Of a stretch of 64,000 nt of DNA, positions 39,501 to 51,200 are shown piece by piece. This stretch comes from Notolepis coatsorum (lineage: Eukaryota; Chordata; Actinopteri; Aulopiformes; Paralepididae), in assembly GCA_963971535.1 (NCBI GenBank), contig CAXASK010002185.1:169247-233246 (forward strand), in the 5' to 3' direction. Numbering within the stretch: the first letter of the stretch is position 1; each line of letters opens with the position of its first letter. Below the pieces are notes generated by a model that saw only the letters and a list, made by a program, of their open reading frames with translations, had not been told where the DNA came from and made no database searches. Both the position numbers and the translations under genes were made by a program.

Positions 39501-40256
39501 TTCCCAAAGGTCAGTGAATACCACGATCACAACACCAGAGGGAGCTCCACAAATCATGTCAAACCCAGATTCGGCTCAAATAAGGGACTAAACACGTTTC
39601 GCAATTATGCCACATCAATGTGGAACGCCCTACCCAAAGCTGTAAAGGAATGTGGATCACTACCCACTTTCAAAACCTCTCTCAAGGGACACCTACGGGA
39701 GACTGCAATTCAACACTGGCCCCTGTAAATATCCTAACCCAATCATTCCAACCCCCTCCATATGGTTTTGTCAATAGTTCAATGTACAATTGTGTTTGTT
39801 TGTACAGTGTCTCCTCCCCCCCCCCTCAATGTACAGTGTTACTTGTTTATACAGTGTGCCCCCCGGCCCCCCCCCCCCCCCAACCACCTCCAATGTAAAT
39901 TACCCAGTATGGTTGTCAATATCCCAATGTACCCAACCCCCCCCACCCAACCTCCAATGTACAGTTTCTACGTCAAATGTATATACTCCCTTTTCTTGAC
40001 TCCTTCTGTATCACAAACAGTACTGTATTTGCAAATCTGGTATGTCATAAATGTATAGATGTAGCAGTACTGACTATCTGTATGTCATGTATGTCATATA
40101 TGTCTATATGAATTGAAAATGGGGGACCCTGATGGAAACAAGACAAACGTCTTTCTCAGGTCTGCATCCCCTTAACAATTGTATGTATTGAGCCGTACTG
40201 TATTGTACCCATTCTGCAATCTGTTAAATAAAGTTTTCATTCATTCATTCATTCAT
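36536..40256 (+). mobile_element. LINE-A, near full length, endonuclease-RT frame uninterrupted
   Basis: Open from 36546 to the stop at 39728, about 1,060 codons. Endonuclease motifs: GLNIFHININSLKNKLDEI, LCFSETKLD, GDWNTDM, LSDHYMIF. RT motifs: NYRPVSILTSISKVMEK, MLDLQKAFDTVNHS, GVPQGSILGPLLF, LFADDSALLV. The C-terminus HWPL is shared by all family copies. No ATG lies upstream of the endonuclease in this frame, so the true start is probably lost by 5' truncation. A 48-bp GC-rich tandem pair lies at about 36637-36730. The 3' UTR ends AATAAAGTTTT(CATT)n. Motif style fits the L2/CR1 group. It is the reference copy for the other LINE-A pieces here. Confidence 0.9.
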
Positions 40257-40267
40257 GCATTTTATTC

Positions 40268-40430
40268 TCTCTCTCATCACACCTTGAATGTCAGAATCAT
40301 CTGCAATGTGTTTCATTGTTAACTAAACTAGCTAACGTTTGATATGGTTGATGTATATTTCCTTTAGATAGCTTGTATATTTAAAATTGTAATACAGGCT
40401 TCAATAGAACTGACACCAAAGTCTGGCACC
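40268..40430. repeat. Second copy of the 28.2-kb block
   Basis: See 28183-28345: shared GCTAGCTAACGTTTGATA, GGTTGATGTATATTTCCT and AGATAGCTTGTATA. It begins right after the LINE-A tail. Confidence 0.65.
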
Positions 40431-40439
40431 GAGCAGAGC

Positions 40440-40769
40440 ATAGAACGCTGGTGTTTTGACTTGATGACCCTTCCTTCCACTCCTGTGGAATGCTCTCCCC
40501 ATCCACCTGACTCCTGAGAGCACCACAGGCTTTTAAAAAGGGGCCTAAAAATTTCTTTTTAACAAGGCTTTTGCCTGAATTATTCTTTTACTTTTATTTT
40601 TTACTTCTATTCATTTTATTATTATTTAAATGTTTTATTTGTATGTTCTTCCATTTCATTGGTTGTTTTATTCATTTTAATTGTTTTATTCATCTAACTT
40701 TTTATCTTTATCTCCTGTAGCACTTTGAGATTTTCACAAATATAAAGTGCGGTACAAATTGAATGTAGT

Positions 40770-40855
<86 letters not shown>
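40440..40855 (+). mobile_element. L2-like LINE 3' end with (ATT)n tail
   Basis: A degraded C-terminal coding piece (CTCCTGTGGAATGCTCTCC) is followed by a 3' UTR with TAGCACTTTGAGATTTTCAC and a long (ATT)n run (40770-40853). It is a different family from L2-C. Confidence 0.7.
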
Positions 40856-40861
<6 letters not shown>

Positions 40862-41119
40862 CTTGCTATTAGTGGATTTTTATCCGGTGTTCTGCCGAAT
40901 TCTACTACCTCCTCGAAAACTGCTGCCGTAGCGCGAATCGCCTATATCTTTTGACAGCTGGGTGACGTCACCCTATAGTTCACTCCGAACTCCAACAGCT
41001 GTACCGACATGTTATCATCTACAAATACATTCAGCTGCAAAGCCAATTACATGCAAATATTTACATGCTTATACAGTTCAAAAGGTGCAATGAAAAACAT
41101 ATGTTTAAGATATTGTTTA

Positions 41120-41344
41120 AGATATATCAACAAGACTCAACATGACGTTCGTCAGCAAGGTGGCAGAATATTGTACGAGTGAACGATTGTGGGTCATGCG
41201 CATGCGTGCGCAAGCGCAGGAGCGCTGGCAGCAGAATTCGAGGAAGAGCAGAACACCGGAAGCCACCGGAACGTCCATTCCGGCAGTGAGCGTTCTGTAC
41301 GGAGTCGTTTGTGTGTTACCCTCACACGTACTTCTGGAACAATC
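41120..41344 (+). promoter_or_regulatory. rrp15: Probable rrp15 promoter / 5' UTR
   Basis: TATA-less and GC-rich. An NRF-1-type TGCGCATGCG (41197-41206) lies in a run of CpG. Two ETS cores follow (CCGGAAG at 41256, CCGGAA at 41266). The start codon itself sits in ATCATGGCGGCTG, a YY1-like start-site motif. This combination is usual for housekeeping and ribosome-biogenesis genes. The exact transcription start cannot be set. Confidence 0.6.
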
Positions 41345-41524
41345 ATGGCGGCTGTGGCAGAAGCGACACATGTGGGCAGCTCGGCTGAGGAGTTATTAGG
41401 TAAATAAACCTGTATACATTTTCTAATTTGTTCAATTGAGCGAGAGATGAGGGCTGGCGCTGAGTCATTTGAGATGTCGTCGGAGAGAGGAGGAAGGCAT
41501 GGAGGAGGGTTGGACCCGGTCGCT

Positions 41525-41563
<39 letters not shown>

Positions 41564-44500
41564 TAGTCGAAGCGTGGCGGGGGAGGGTCTGAGAATTGGG
41601 AGGAAGTGTGTCGGCGGATGGACGAGAGGGTGATGACGCGGAGTTTGGAAGTTGATGTCAGAAAGTTATGCGGAGATGTGGAGGCGGTACCGGCGTTTAG
41701 GGTGGGATCTCGCTGTCGTGCTGTGTTTTCGGGGGACGGCAAGAGTTACTCGGGGGTTGTTTCCTGGATCGAAGGAAAAAAGTGCCGGGTCGAGTTTGAT
41801 GGCTATAACGGTGACGAGGAGATGGATGTGGCAGCCTTGTTGGTCTGTGATGAACTGCTTTCGGGAGCTAGGGAGGGTAGTGAGAGCGAGGGAGGAGTCG
41901 ATGAATGAATGAATGAATGAATGAATGAATGAATGAATGAAAACTTTATTTAACAGATTGCAGAATGGGTACAATACAGTACGGCTCAATACATACAATT
42001 GTTAAGGGGATGCAGACCTGAGAAAGACGTTTGTCTTGTTTCCATCAGGGTCCCCCATTTTCAATTCATATAGACATATATGACATACATGACATACAGA
42101 TAGTCAGTACTGCTACATCTATACATTTATGACATACCAGATTTGCAAATACAGTACTGTTTGTGATACAGAAGGAGTCAAGAAAAGGGAGTATATACAT
42201 TTGACGTAGAAACTGTACATTGGAGGAGGTTGGGTGGGGGGGGGTTGGGTACATTGGGATATTGACAACCATACTGGGTAATTTACATTGGAGGTGGTTG
42301 GGGGGGGGGGGGGGCCGGGGGGCACACTGTATAAACAAGTAACACTGTACATTGAGGGGGGGGGGGAGGAGACACTGTACAAACAAACACAAATGTACAT
42401 TGAACTATTGACAAAACCATACTAGGTAAATGACTGTACATTGGAGGGGGTTGGGTTAGGATATTTACAGGGGCCAGTGTTGAATTGCAGTCTCCCGTAG
42501 GTGTCCCTTGAGAGAGGTTTTGAAAGTGGGTAGTGATCCACATTCCTTTACAGCTTTGGGTAGGGCGTTCCACATTGATGTGGCATAATTGCGAAACGTG
42601 TTTAGTCCCTTATTTGAGCCGAATCTGGGTTTAACATGATTTGTGGAGCTCCCTCTGGTGTTGTGATCGTGGTATTCACTGACCTTTGGGAAGTATTTTG
42701 ACATGTACATGGGTACCTTGTACATAGGGACGGGGACTGTCGTGACAGGGGAAGGGAGTCAGATGGTGACAGTATGGAGGGGGGTGAGAGCGGGGGAGAA
42801 GGGTGGAGAAGAGGAGCAGAGACAGTGGGAAGGGGATAAAGAGGAAGAAGGGTAGGGGAGATAGCTCGAGTGGGTCAGAAGGTGAGGGTAGCGGAAATGT
42901 TAGTGCAGAAGTGAGGAAAATTGTGGTGGTAGTTCGGTTTGGGGATGCAGAGCAGAAAATGATGAGAGAGTTGAATCCGATGGTGCTGTCTGATGATCTA
43001 AAAAAGCAGTTGGGGAGTATAGGGTATGCGAGGGTCCTTCCTGATGGGAACCTGTTGGTTTCATGTAAGAGTGAGGGGCAGGCTGAGAACGCTAAAGGGT
43101 TGAAGATGGTAGTGAATTGTTCAGTGGTGGAGGTGGGTAGGGTGGGGGAGCGGAGAGGGGCAGGAAGTAAGGGGGTGATAGCCGGGGTGCCGAAGGGCTT
43201 GAGTGAGGAAGAATTAAAGGAAAACCTTTAGGGAGGTATGCTAGTTAGAGTAAGGAGGTTGCAAATAACTAGAGATGGGAAGAAGGAGCCTAGTGAGGCA
43301 GTATTACTGGAGTTTGAGGGGGAGGGGCTGCCTGGAAGAGTGAATTTGGGGTATGTGAGCTACTCGGTGAGGGCTTATATGCCGAGGGCGATGCGGTGCT
43401 TTAACTGCCAGCGGTTTGGCCATATGGCCCGGGGATGTAGGGAAAGTAGGAGGTGTGCGAGGTGTGGGGGGGACCATGAGTATGGGGAATGCAGGGAGGT
43501 GAAGCCTAGGTGTTGTAGCTGTGGTGGGGAGCACAATGTGGCTTCTGGGGATTGTGAGGTCATGAGGAGGGAGACGAATGTCCAGAAGGTGAGAGTGGAA
43601 GGTCGGCTCTCATATGCTCAGGCAGCGAGGGCAGAGGGGGGACAAGGTGGAGAGGCGAGGGAGGTAGTGGTCGGTGAGGTGGATAGGCAGATGGCTGGTA
43701 GGATATTAGTGGAGAAGAAGGCGCTTGTGTTTTTTATAGCTGATGTGATTAATAGTGCTTTCGGGGTTACATCTAGGACTGCAAAGGTTCAGGTGGTAGT
43801 GAAGGCAGCAGTGAGTCATTTGGGAGTAGAGGGGCTGGGGTGGGAGGAGGTGCATAGGGTGCTTTATTCGGGCGGGGTATCACAGAAGGTTTGAGGGAGA
43901 TGGGGGTTAGGGAGTTGGGGATGTCGGAAATACTGAGTGGGGGAGGGGGAGATAAGGCGAGGGTGGTGATGGGGTTTTGAGGAATGTGGGGGTGTATGAT
44001 AGGGTCTGAGGGAAAGGGTCAGAGTTGGAAGTTAGATAGAAAGTTGAAATATACGTGAGTCAGAGAGTGGGATATGTAGTATAATGTAGATGTAGGTTTA
44101 TAGGGATGGTGAACAGTGTGGTTGTAGGAAGGTGTTTGTAGGTTAGGTAGTTAGTTAGACTAGTGGTTAGAGAGGGGAGACTGGAAGGCTGGCCCGATCG
44201 CCGGGTCGGTAGGTGGCGGTAAATGGCCCAATTTTGGTGCCCGTCCGCCGTAAAACACCAAATAGAAGAAGAAGAAGAATTTGTTCAATTTAACGTCGTT
44301 AGGTTTGCGGCGTTTTGAATGGTGTTATTATTGATATAAATATACTAGTTCGGTCACAATAGCTGGCCAGGTTATCATCAGCGTTGCTAAACTCAACAAC
44401 ACAAACTACGGGGCACTAGGCAGCATAACGTTGTAATCTTCGTCAAATGTATATACTCTCTTTTTTTACACTCTTCTTGTATCACAAACAGTACTGTATT

Positions 44501-47500
44501 TGCAAATCTGGTATGTCATAAATGTATAGATGTAGCAGTACTGTCTATCTGTATGTCATCATGTATGTCATATATGTTATGATGAATTGAAAATGGGACC
44601 CTGATGTAAACAAGACAAACGTCTTTCTCTGGCCTGCATCCCCTTAACAATTGTGTGTATTGAGCCGTACTGTATTGTACCCATTCTGCAATCTGTTAAT
44701 AAAGTTTTCAATCAATCAATCAATGGCAGGGAAGCTAGAATGCATGTAGTTTGGTGTAAGCAAATGTATGTATAATAATCGTAACAATGGATATATGACA
44801 TAGATTGCTACGGATACTCTGTCAAACACGGAGAGGACGTTCAATCTCCACACACTGAATGTTTGAGTAACTGACTTTCTGAACGTCTGAAGGTGAAGTG
44901 CCAGAGGCCCAAGAGGAACACAGCAGTAACCATAGCGACTCTGATGAAGGGAGTGAAGGAGGAGGAGGGACTGATGATGACGAAGGAGCATCAGATGATG
45001 GAGAAGACAAGGAAGCTGGTGATGATGATGGGGCAGAGGCAGGGGATGAAGACGGAGGAGAGGAGGGAGAGGAGGGGAACCAAAACGCTGGATGGGCGGA
45101 AGCCATGGCTAAGATCCTGGGAAAGAAGACCCCAGAGAGTAAACCCTCCATCCTGCTGAAGAACAAACAGCTGGACAAGCTGAAGGAGAAGGAGAAACAG
45201 GAGCAGCTGGAGAGAAAGAAACAGGTACACGTGTATGGGAGGGAAGGGAGCAGTCAATATTGCGCTGTTGTATATTCCACTGTGATATATATACACATTA
45301 AAGGTCTACAATACAACAAGAGAGTAAAAGTGATACTAACTCCTGATTTTGCACAAGCCTTTCTGATTTGTTACAACTTTGGGGGTAATTTCGTTATTCT
45401 TTTCCTCTGGACAACAGGTTGACAAGAAGCGGACCTGGGAGATGATGTGCAGAGACAAACCCGACCTGGTCAAAGACAGAGAGATGGAACGAAACCTACA
45501 GAGAATTGCTACCAGGTACTGTATTGTATTACCAGTTACTGTACTGTGTAACCAGTTACTGTACTGTTTAACCAGGTATAGGGAGGTGTAGTGGTTAGGT
45601 TAACGTCATTGCCGTTTTTCCGTGTTCCACCCTCTGTCCAACGCAATGTATTTCCCCATTGCCCGTTTCTAAATCGTCTAGTTTAAAACAAATAAAGCAT
45701 GAACATTTGCACGGTGTACCTTTCTGTGCGTATTCATCCGCAATCTATAGCTCAACATGAAAATATTTGCAATTAATCGTAAAGGTAGCAATATAACAAA
45801 GTTTATGTTTTAGTTCACTGGGAAACTACACTGCTATTTTGGCGCTGCTGACTGACGTCACCACAGCGTAGACTCCTGGCTTCAGTCGCAGACCTAGGAT
45901 CAGATTAACGATTCGTACAATGGGAAAATAACTGACCCTGAATCTGTGGCTAGTATCTCTCTGGCGATCATAACCATTCATCTCTAAAGCCAACCACCAT
46001 TTTTGAAACCACGTTACCTATTTGTATTTATATATTAAATCGTATAACGTTATTTCGCTGCATATTAAATCACTGTAAATACTAATGTAAATCATTGTTT
46101 CGTTGTACATATTGTGTAATAGTTTATAACGTTATTGTTTTTTACATAACGTTAGTAGCTAGCTAGCTTGCTAGCCGGCATTCCCGAAACTTAAAATGGT
46201 TCTCTCCTCTTTGTATACTTTTGTCCTCACCAACAAAGTATTCTGCCAGGGAACTTATGGACATGACAGTAGACATTGCTAACATCTAGTACGTTTAGCT
46301 AGGTAACATTAACGTTAGTTAGCTAGCGTGGTATCAGCTGGCCATGACGCGTAATCGAAAGAAAAAGAAAAGCACTGAGCGACTTTCTACTGCCTGTACT
46401 GGTAAGTGTAGTTCTTTTTTAACAACAAATTAAAAACCTTATACCAAACTACCTTTATTTCAACCAAAAATGCTTAAACAAAATGTTAGTGGTAGAAGGG
46501 AACTCATTTTGTCCAAAAATTTAAGCTTTTCAATTTCCATGCGGGAGAATTGTTACAATAGCCAATAATCCATTTTCCCAATGATAAATCCCTATACGGG
46601 TGGAACAACCAGTGACACAACCAGTGACGTCAGACTACACCTCCCTATTGTTTTTTTTTTTTTTTTTTTTTTTTTTAATCTTTTTCCCCCTCCATTTTCC
46701 TCCGATTTTCTCCCATCCCAATGTTAGTCGTATGCCAATTCCCAATCCCCTTCCTGGTCGCTGCGCACTTACCCCCCACAGTCAGATCATCTGGGAGAGT
46801 GGAGGCTATCACGTGCTTCCTCCGACACACGTCCAGCCAATCAACCGCTTCTTTTCACCTGGCAGCGCGGATCCTCCCTGAGAGGGCGTAGCGTGTGGAA
46901 GGATCACACTATCCCCCTCAAGTCCTATCCGCGCTTAGCAGGCGCCCCGACTGAACTGTAGGAGTCGCTGTTTACAACGACCCGGACCCACCCCGCCAGC
47001 TTCTCCCACCCTCTAATACAGCCAATTGTATTAGTGTGAACGGCCAGCCAAGCTGGTGACAACCCCGAACAGGCGAATCCAGCTCACAGCTCCGGGGTTG
47101 GTGACGAACGCAATCTCCGCTACGCCACCTAACCGCCCTTACACCTCCCTATTGTACTGTATTACCAGGTACTGTATTGTATAACCAGGTACTGTACTGT
47201 ATTACCAGGTACTGTACTGTATTACCAGGTACTGTATTGTACAACCAGGTACTGTACTATATAACCAGGTACTAGGGCTGGGCGATATGGCCTAAAAATA
47301 TAAAAAAATCCCAGATTTTTTTATTTTTATTTTTTTTATATTTTTTATTTTTTTATAATTTTTTAAACAAACACATAAACAAACATGACAACACACAATT
47401 AGATATACAAGCATTGTAAAACAGTGTACATCAGTTAACTCACCGTTTGGATAAATGTCTTATAAAAGATATACCCCTAATACCTGCTATCTATTCCCCT

Positions 47501-48236
47501 ACACACATTATGCTCTTGCTCGCACCCCCCGCCCCCTGGACCCCCCAAATGAATAATCCATCCATTATCCTTCGCTCCTAACCAGACACTACCATTAAAT
47601 GCTAGCTTTTATTCTCTCCACCACTTCTAACCACATTGTCAATTTGGATTCATTGAGACCCAAAATTCTTGCTGTAGATATTTCTAGATAAATCACATCG
47701 AGATTTTTTATTTTTAAATCCGATTTATCTGTTTTTTTCTCTTGAAAACTAGAAACGCCAAGGAAATCATTCAAACAACCTTTGTTTTTATTTGACAAAA
47801 AAAAAATATCAAACCAAGATGAATTTCCCTATTGGGATTGAAGTGCAAACCTAACTTTCACCAATCTTCACTTAATTTTTTTTTAAATTATATTTAGTGC
47901 TGTCAATCGATTAAAATATTTAATCGCATGATTGTCCATAGTTAACTCGCGATTAATCGCAAATTAATCGCTTTTTTTCTTTTCTTTTTTCTACCTTAAA
48001 CAGATCTTTTTCAAGTTCCAAGTTTGAATACTCTTATCAACATATGAGTCAACATATGAGTCAACAAATGCTTGCTTTATGCAGCCATTTAACACAAAAT
48101 GATGACCCTCATGCATTGCAAATTTAAAACAATGAATAAAGTGTGCATGAAATAATAGGGGAAAGAAAACGTTAGGAACTTGTTACATTCACCCACAAGG
48201 GCTGAGTAATCTCACCCCCCTCTCTCTCTATATATA

Positions 48237-48282
<46 letters not shown>

Positions 48283-51200
48283 CAGAAACAAACATAGTAT
48301 CAATGAGAGCATCAATAATACACCGGAGTGAAGTCTAGTTAAAAAAAAATTTAATCGTGAGTTTAAAAAAATGTGTGGCATTAATAGAATCGGGCGATAA
48401 CGCGTTAATACCGCGTTAACTTTGACAGCCTTAATATATATATATATATATATAAAAGGTTACTCTTGATCAAACAAAGATGAATGTCCCTATTGGGATT
48501 AATAGTGCAATAACTTGCTTTATCACCAAACTTCACTTAAAACAAATAAAAGGTGCCTCTTGATCATCAAACAAGAATGAATTTCCCTATTGGGATTAAT
48601 AAAGTGCAAATCTAACTTTCACCAAACATCACTTTTTGTCAAATAAAAGGTGACTCTTAATTTTTGTTTTGTTTTGAAAATCGATTTAAATTTTTCAAAA
48701 TCGTCCTAAATCATTCATTCGAATTAATCGATAATATCGATTAATCGCCCAGCCCTATACTGTACTGTATAACCAGGTACTGTACTGTATAACCAGTACT
48801 GTACTGTATAACCAGGTACTGTACTATATAACCACGTACTGTACTGTATAACCAGGTACTGTACTATACTGTATAACCAGGTACTGTACTGTATAACCAG
48901 TACTATATAACCAGGTACTGTACTATATAACCACGTACTGTACTGTATAACCAGGTACTGTACTATACTGTATAACCAGGTACTGTACTGTATAACCAGT
49001 ACTATATAACCAGGTACTGTACTATATAACCACGTACTGTACTGTATAACCAGGTATTGTATAACCAGGTACTGTACTATACTGTATAACCAGGTACTGT
49101 ACTGTATAACCAGGTACTATACTGTATAACCAGGTACTGTACTGTATAACCAGGTACTGTACTATATAATAACCAGGTACTGTATAACCAGGTACTGTAT
49201 AGGGCTGCACGATTTTGGGAAATACTCTAATTGTGATTTTTCGGACAGATATTGTGATTGCGATTAAATTTGCGATTATAATATATTTTTTTTTAAGCAG
49301 CCCCACAGAGGTTTATTGTAAAATGCGGCTTGCATCTGGCCTACGCGGTGGGTCTTTTCGGGACACCGAGCCTGAAAATGTTTCTTTTTACTTGGGAATC
49401 GATACTGGTACCCAACGGTACCTTTTTTTCTGTACTTCACTCTCCCTCTCTGAAGTCTAAACTTCACAACACACAATCTAAAACCCTTACCTCCCCCTCT
49501 CCCAAACCGATCTTGTATCTCAATGGGACTTCCTGGTTTAAAAAAAAATGCGATTTTTGTTGTTGTGATAATTGCATCATTCCAAATTTAAAATCGATTA
49601 ATCGTTCAGCCCTAGTACTGTACTGTATAACCAGGTACTGTACTGTATAACCAGGCAGGAACTGTATAACCAGGTACTGTAAATCACCAAAAAAAAGGTA
49701 TGAATGAGCAGGAAACCATTATTAATAATCACATTAAAGTTTACCTTGATAACAATGATACAAATATTGATTTCATTATTTTATACATACACGATCACTC
49801 AAAAAAGAGAATGTGCTTGTTTTTTTTTGTTCTTTTTTGTTGTTGTTGTCATCATTAATTTAAAATATTTTTTATCTAAACCACAATGGTTCCTTTTAAG
49901 CTTCACTCAAAGCAGAAGTTAACCTTCAAAGCAATATTTGATACATAAAAAAAAAATACAGTATAATCATTCTGACTCTGTACACCATCACAATGGATTT
50001 GAAATTAAACAATTTAGACTTTGGACTTTGACACAGATACGCCTGCCTCCTGCAGAGTGTTCCTGATCTGGCCGACTGTTGTGAAGGGGTTTTTCTTCAC
50101 CAGGGAAATAATTATTCTGTCATCCATATATAAAAATCACCAAGCAGCTGATTTGGCCGCACCGAATGTTTTTCTATTTCTCTGATGGGTTTGTTTTGGT
50201 TTTTCAGCAGAATGATTGCTTGCTTCACTGATGGTGACGGCTCTCTGGACCTCATATTGAGAGTTGACAGCAGCAGATTCCATAATGCAAAGTTTGTTAA
50301 AAACAATCGAGAGATCATGCCGGGGAGGTTTCTTCTATACAATTCTTTGGATTATCACCATAATGTTCACATTTAAAGAAGAAAAAAAGATAAAGCAGAA
50401 TTGAAAAAATCCCCTAAACTAAGCTATGCTTAGCAAAATGGTCCGGGGTGATGTAGAATATGTGTGCTGATTAGTAAAAAAAAAAGAACCTAAAGGTCGT
50501 ATGGTCCTTTTTAAGTCCGTTGCCCGTGTGCTTCTGCTGCTAAATGAATCTGCATTAGTTCCACGACCTCAGAAGTGTGCAGGTCTGATGATGCGTTCTC
50601 TCTGTGTGCGTTTGCCCTCAGGGGGGTGGTGCAGCTGTTCAACGCCGTGCGGAAACACCAGAAGCAAGTGGACGAGAAGGTGAAGGAGGTGGGCGGCTCC
50701 GAGAGGAAGAAGGCCAAGCTGCTGTCCTCCATCTCCAAGAAGGACTTCATCAACGTCCTGAGAGGCACGGACGTCCCCGTGAAGAAGGAGAGGCCGACGG
50801 TGAGTCGACTGGCAGAGCCAGTGCAAATGAGCCTCTCCCTAAAACAGAGCTCCCAAAACGTGTTTCAAGATTCTAGCTAATTCTATACTGGAACTTCCGC
50901 TGTGCTGCCGGGTAGACGCCTGCGGGGGGCGACGCTGAGACACGTTCAAGTCATTCGTCCTGATATCAAGATACATTTTAAAGCAAGTCTTGTCATAAAC
51001 GGTTCCAAAGATATTTAATGTTTTGCTAAATATGTCTAGTGTGGCACGTTGGGCGGTTTTTCAGAAGGTTACATATCGTCTTGAAAAAATTAATTGGATT
51101 AGGAAATTACTTATTCTGTTCAAAGTCTTAAATGTAACTTGTTGAAACCGGCAGGAACCCTGATTAGGCATAAAGTAAACAAATAAAATCTCATAATAAT

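Larger units (their letters stand above)
41440..44279 (+). mobile_element. I/Nimb-like LINE remnant with Tudor-bearing 5' region and CCHC ORF1, ORF2 absent
   Basis: Sense-orientation element in rrp15 intron 1. The 5' part has a Tudor-like frame (41606-41908), a reverse LINE-A insertion follows (41905-42720), then ORF1 (42803-43894). A 3' end with TAGGTGGCGGTAAATGGCCC, CCGTCCGCCGTAAAACACCA and a (GAA)n tail closes it at about 44279, matching the usual 3' end of this fish LINE type. The endonuclease/RT ORF2 is missing, so the copy cannot move itself. The exact 5' end is uncertain. Confidence 0.7.
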
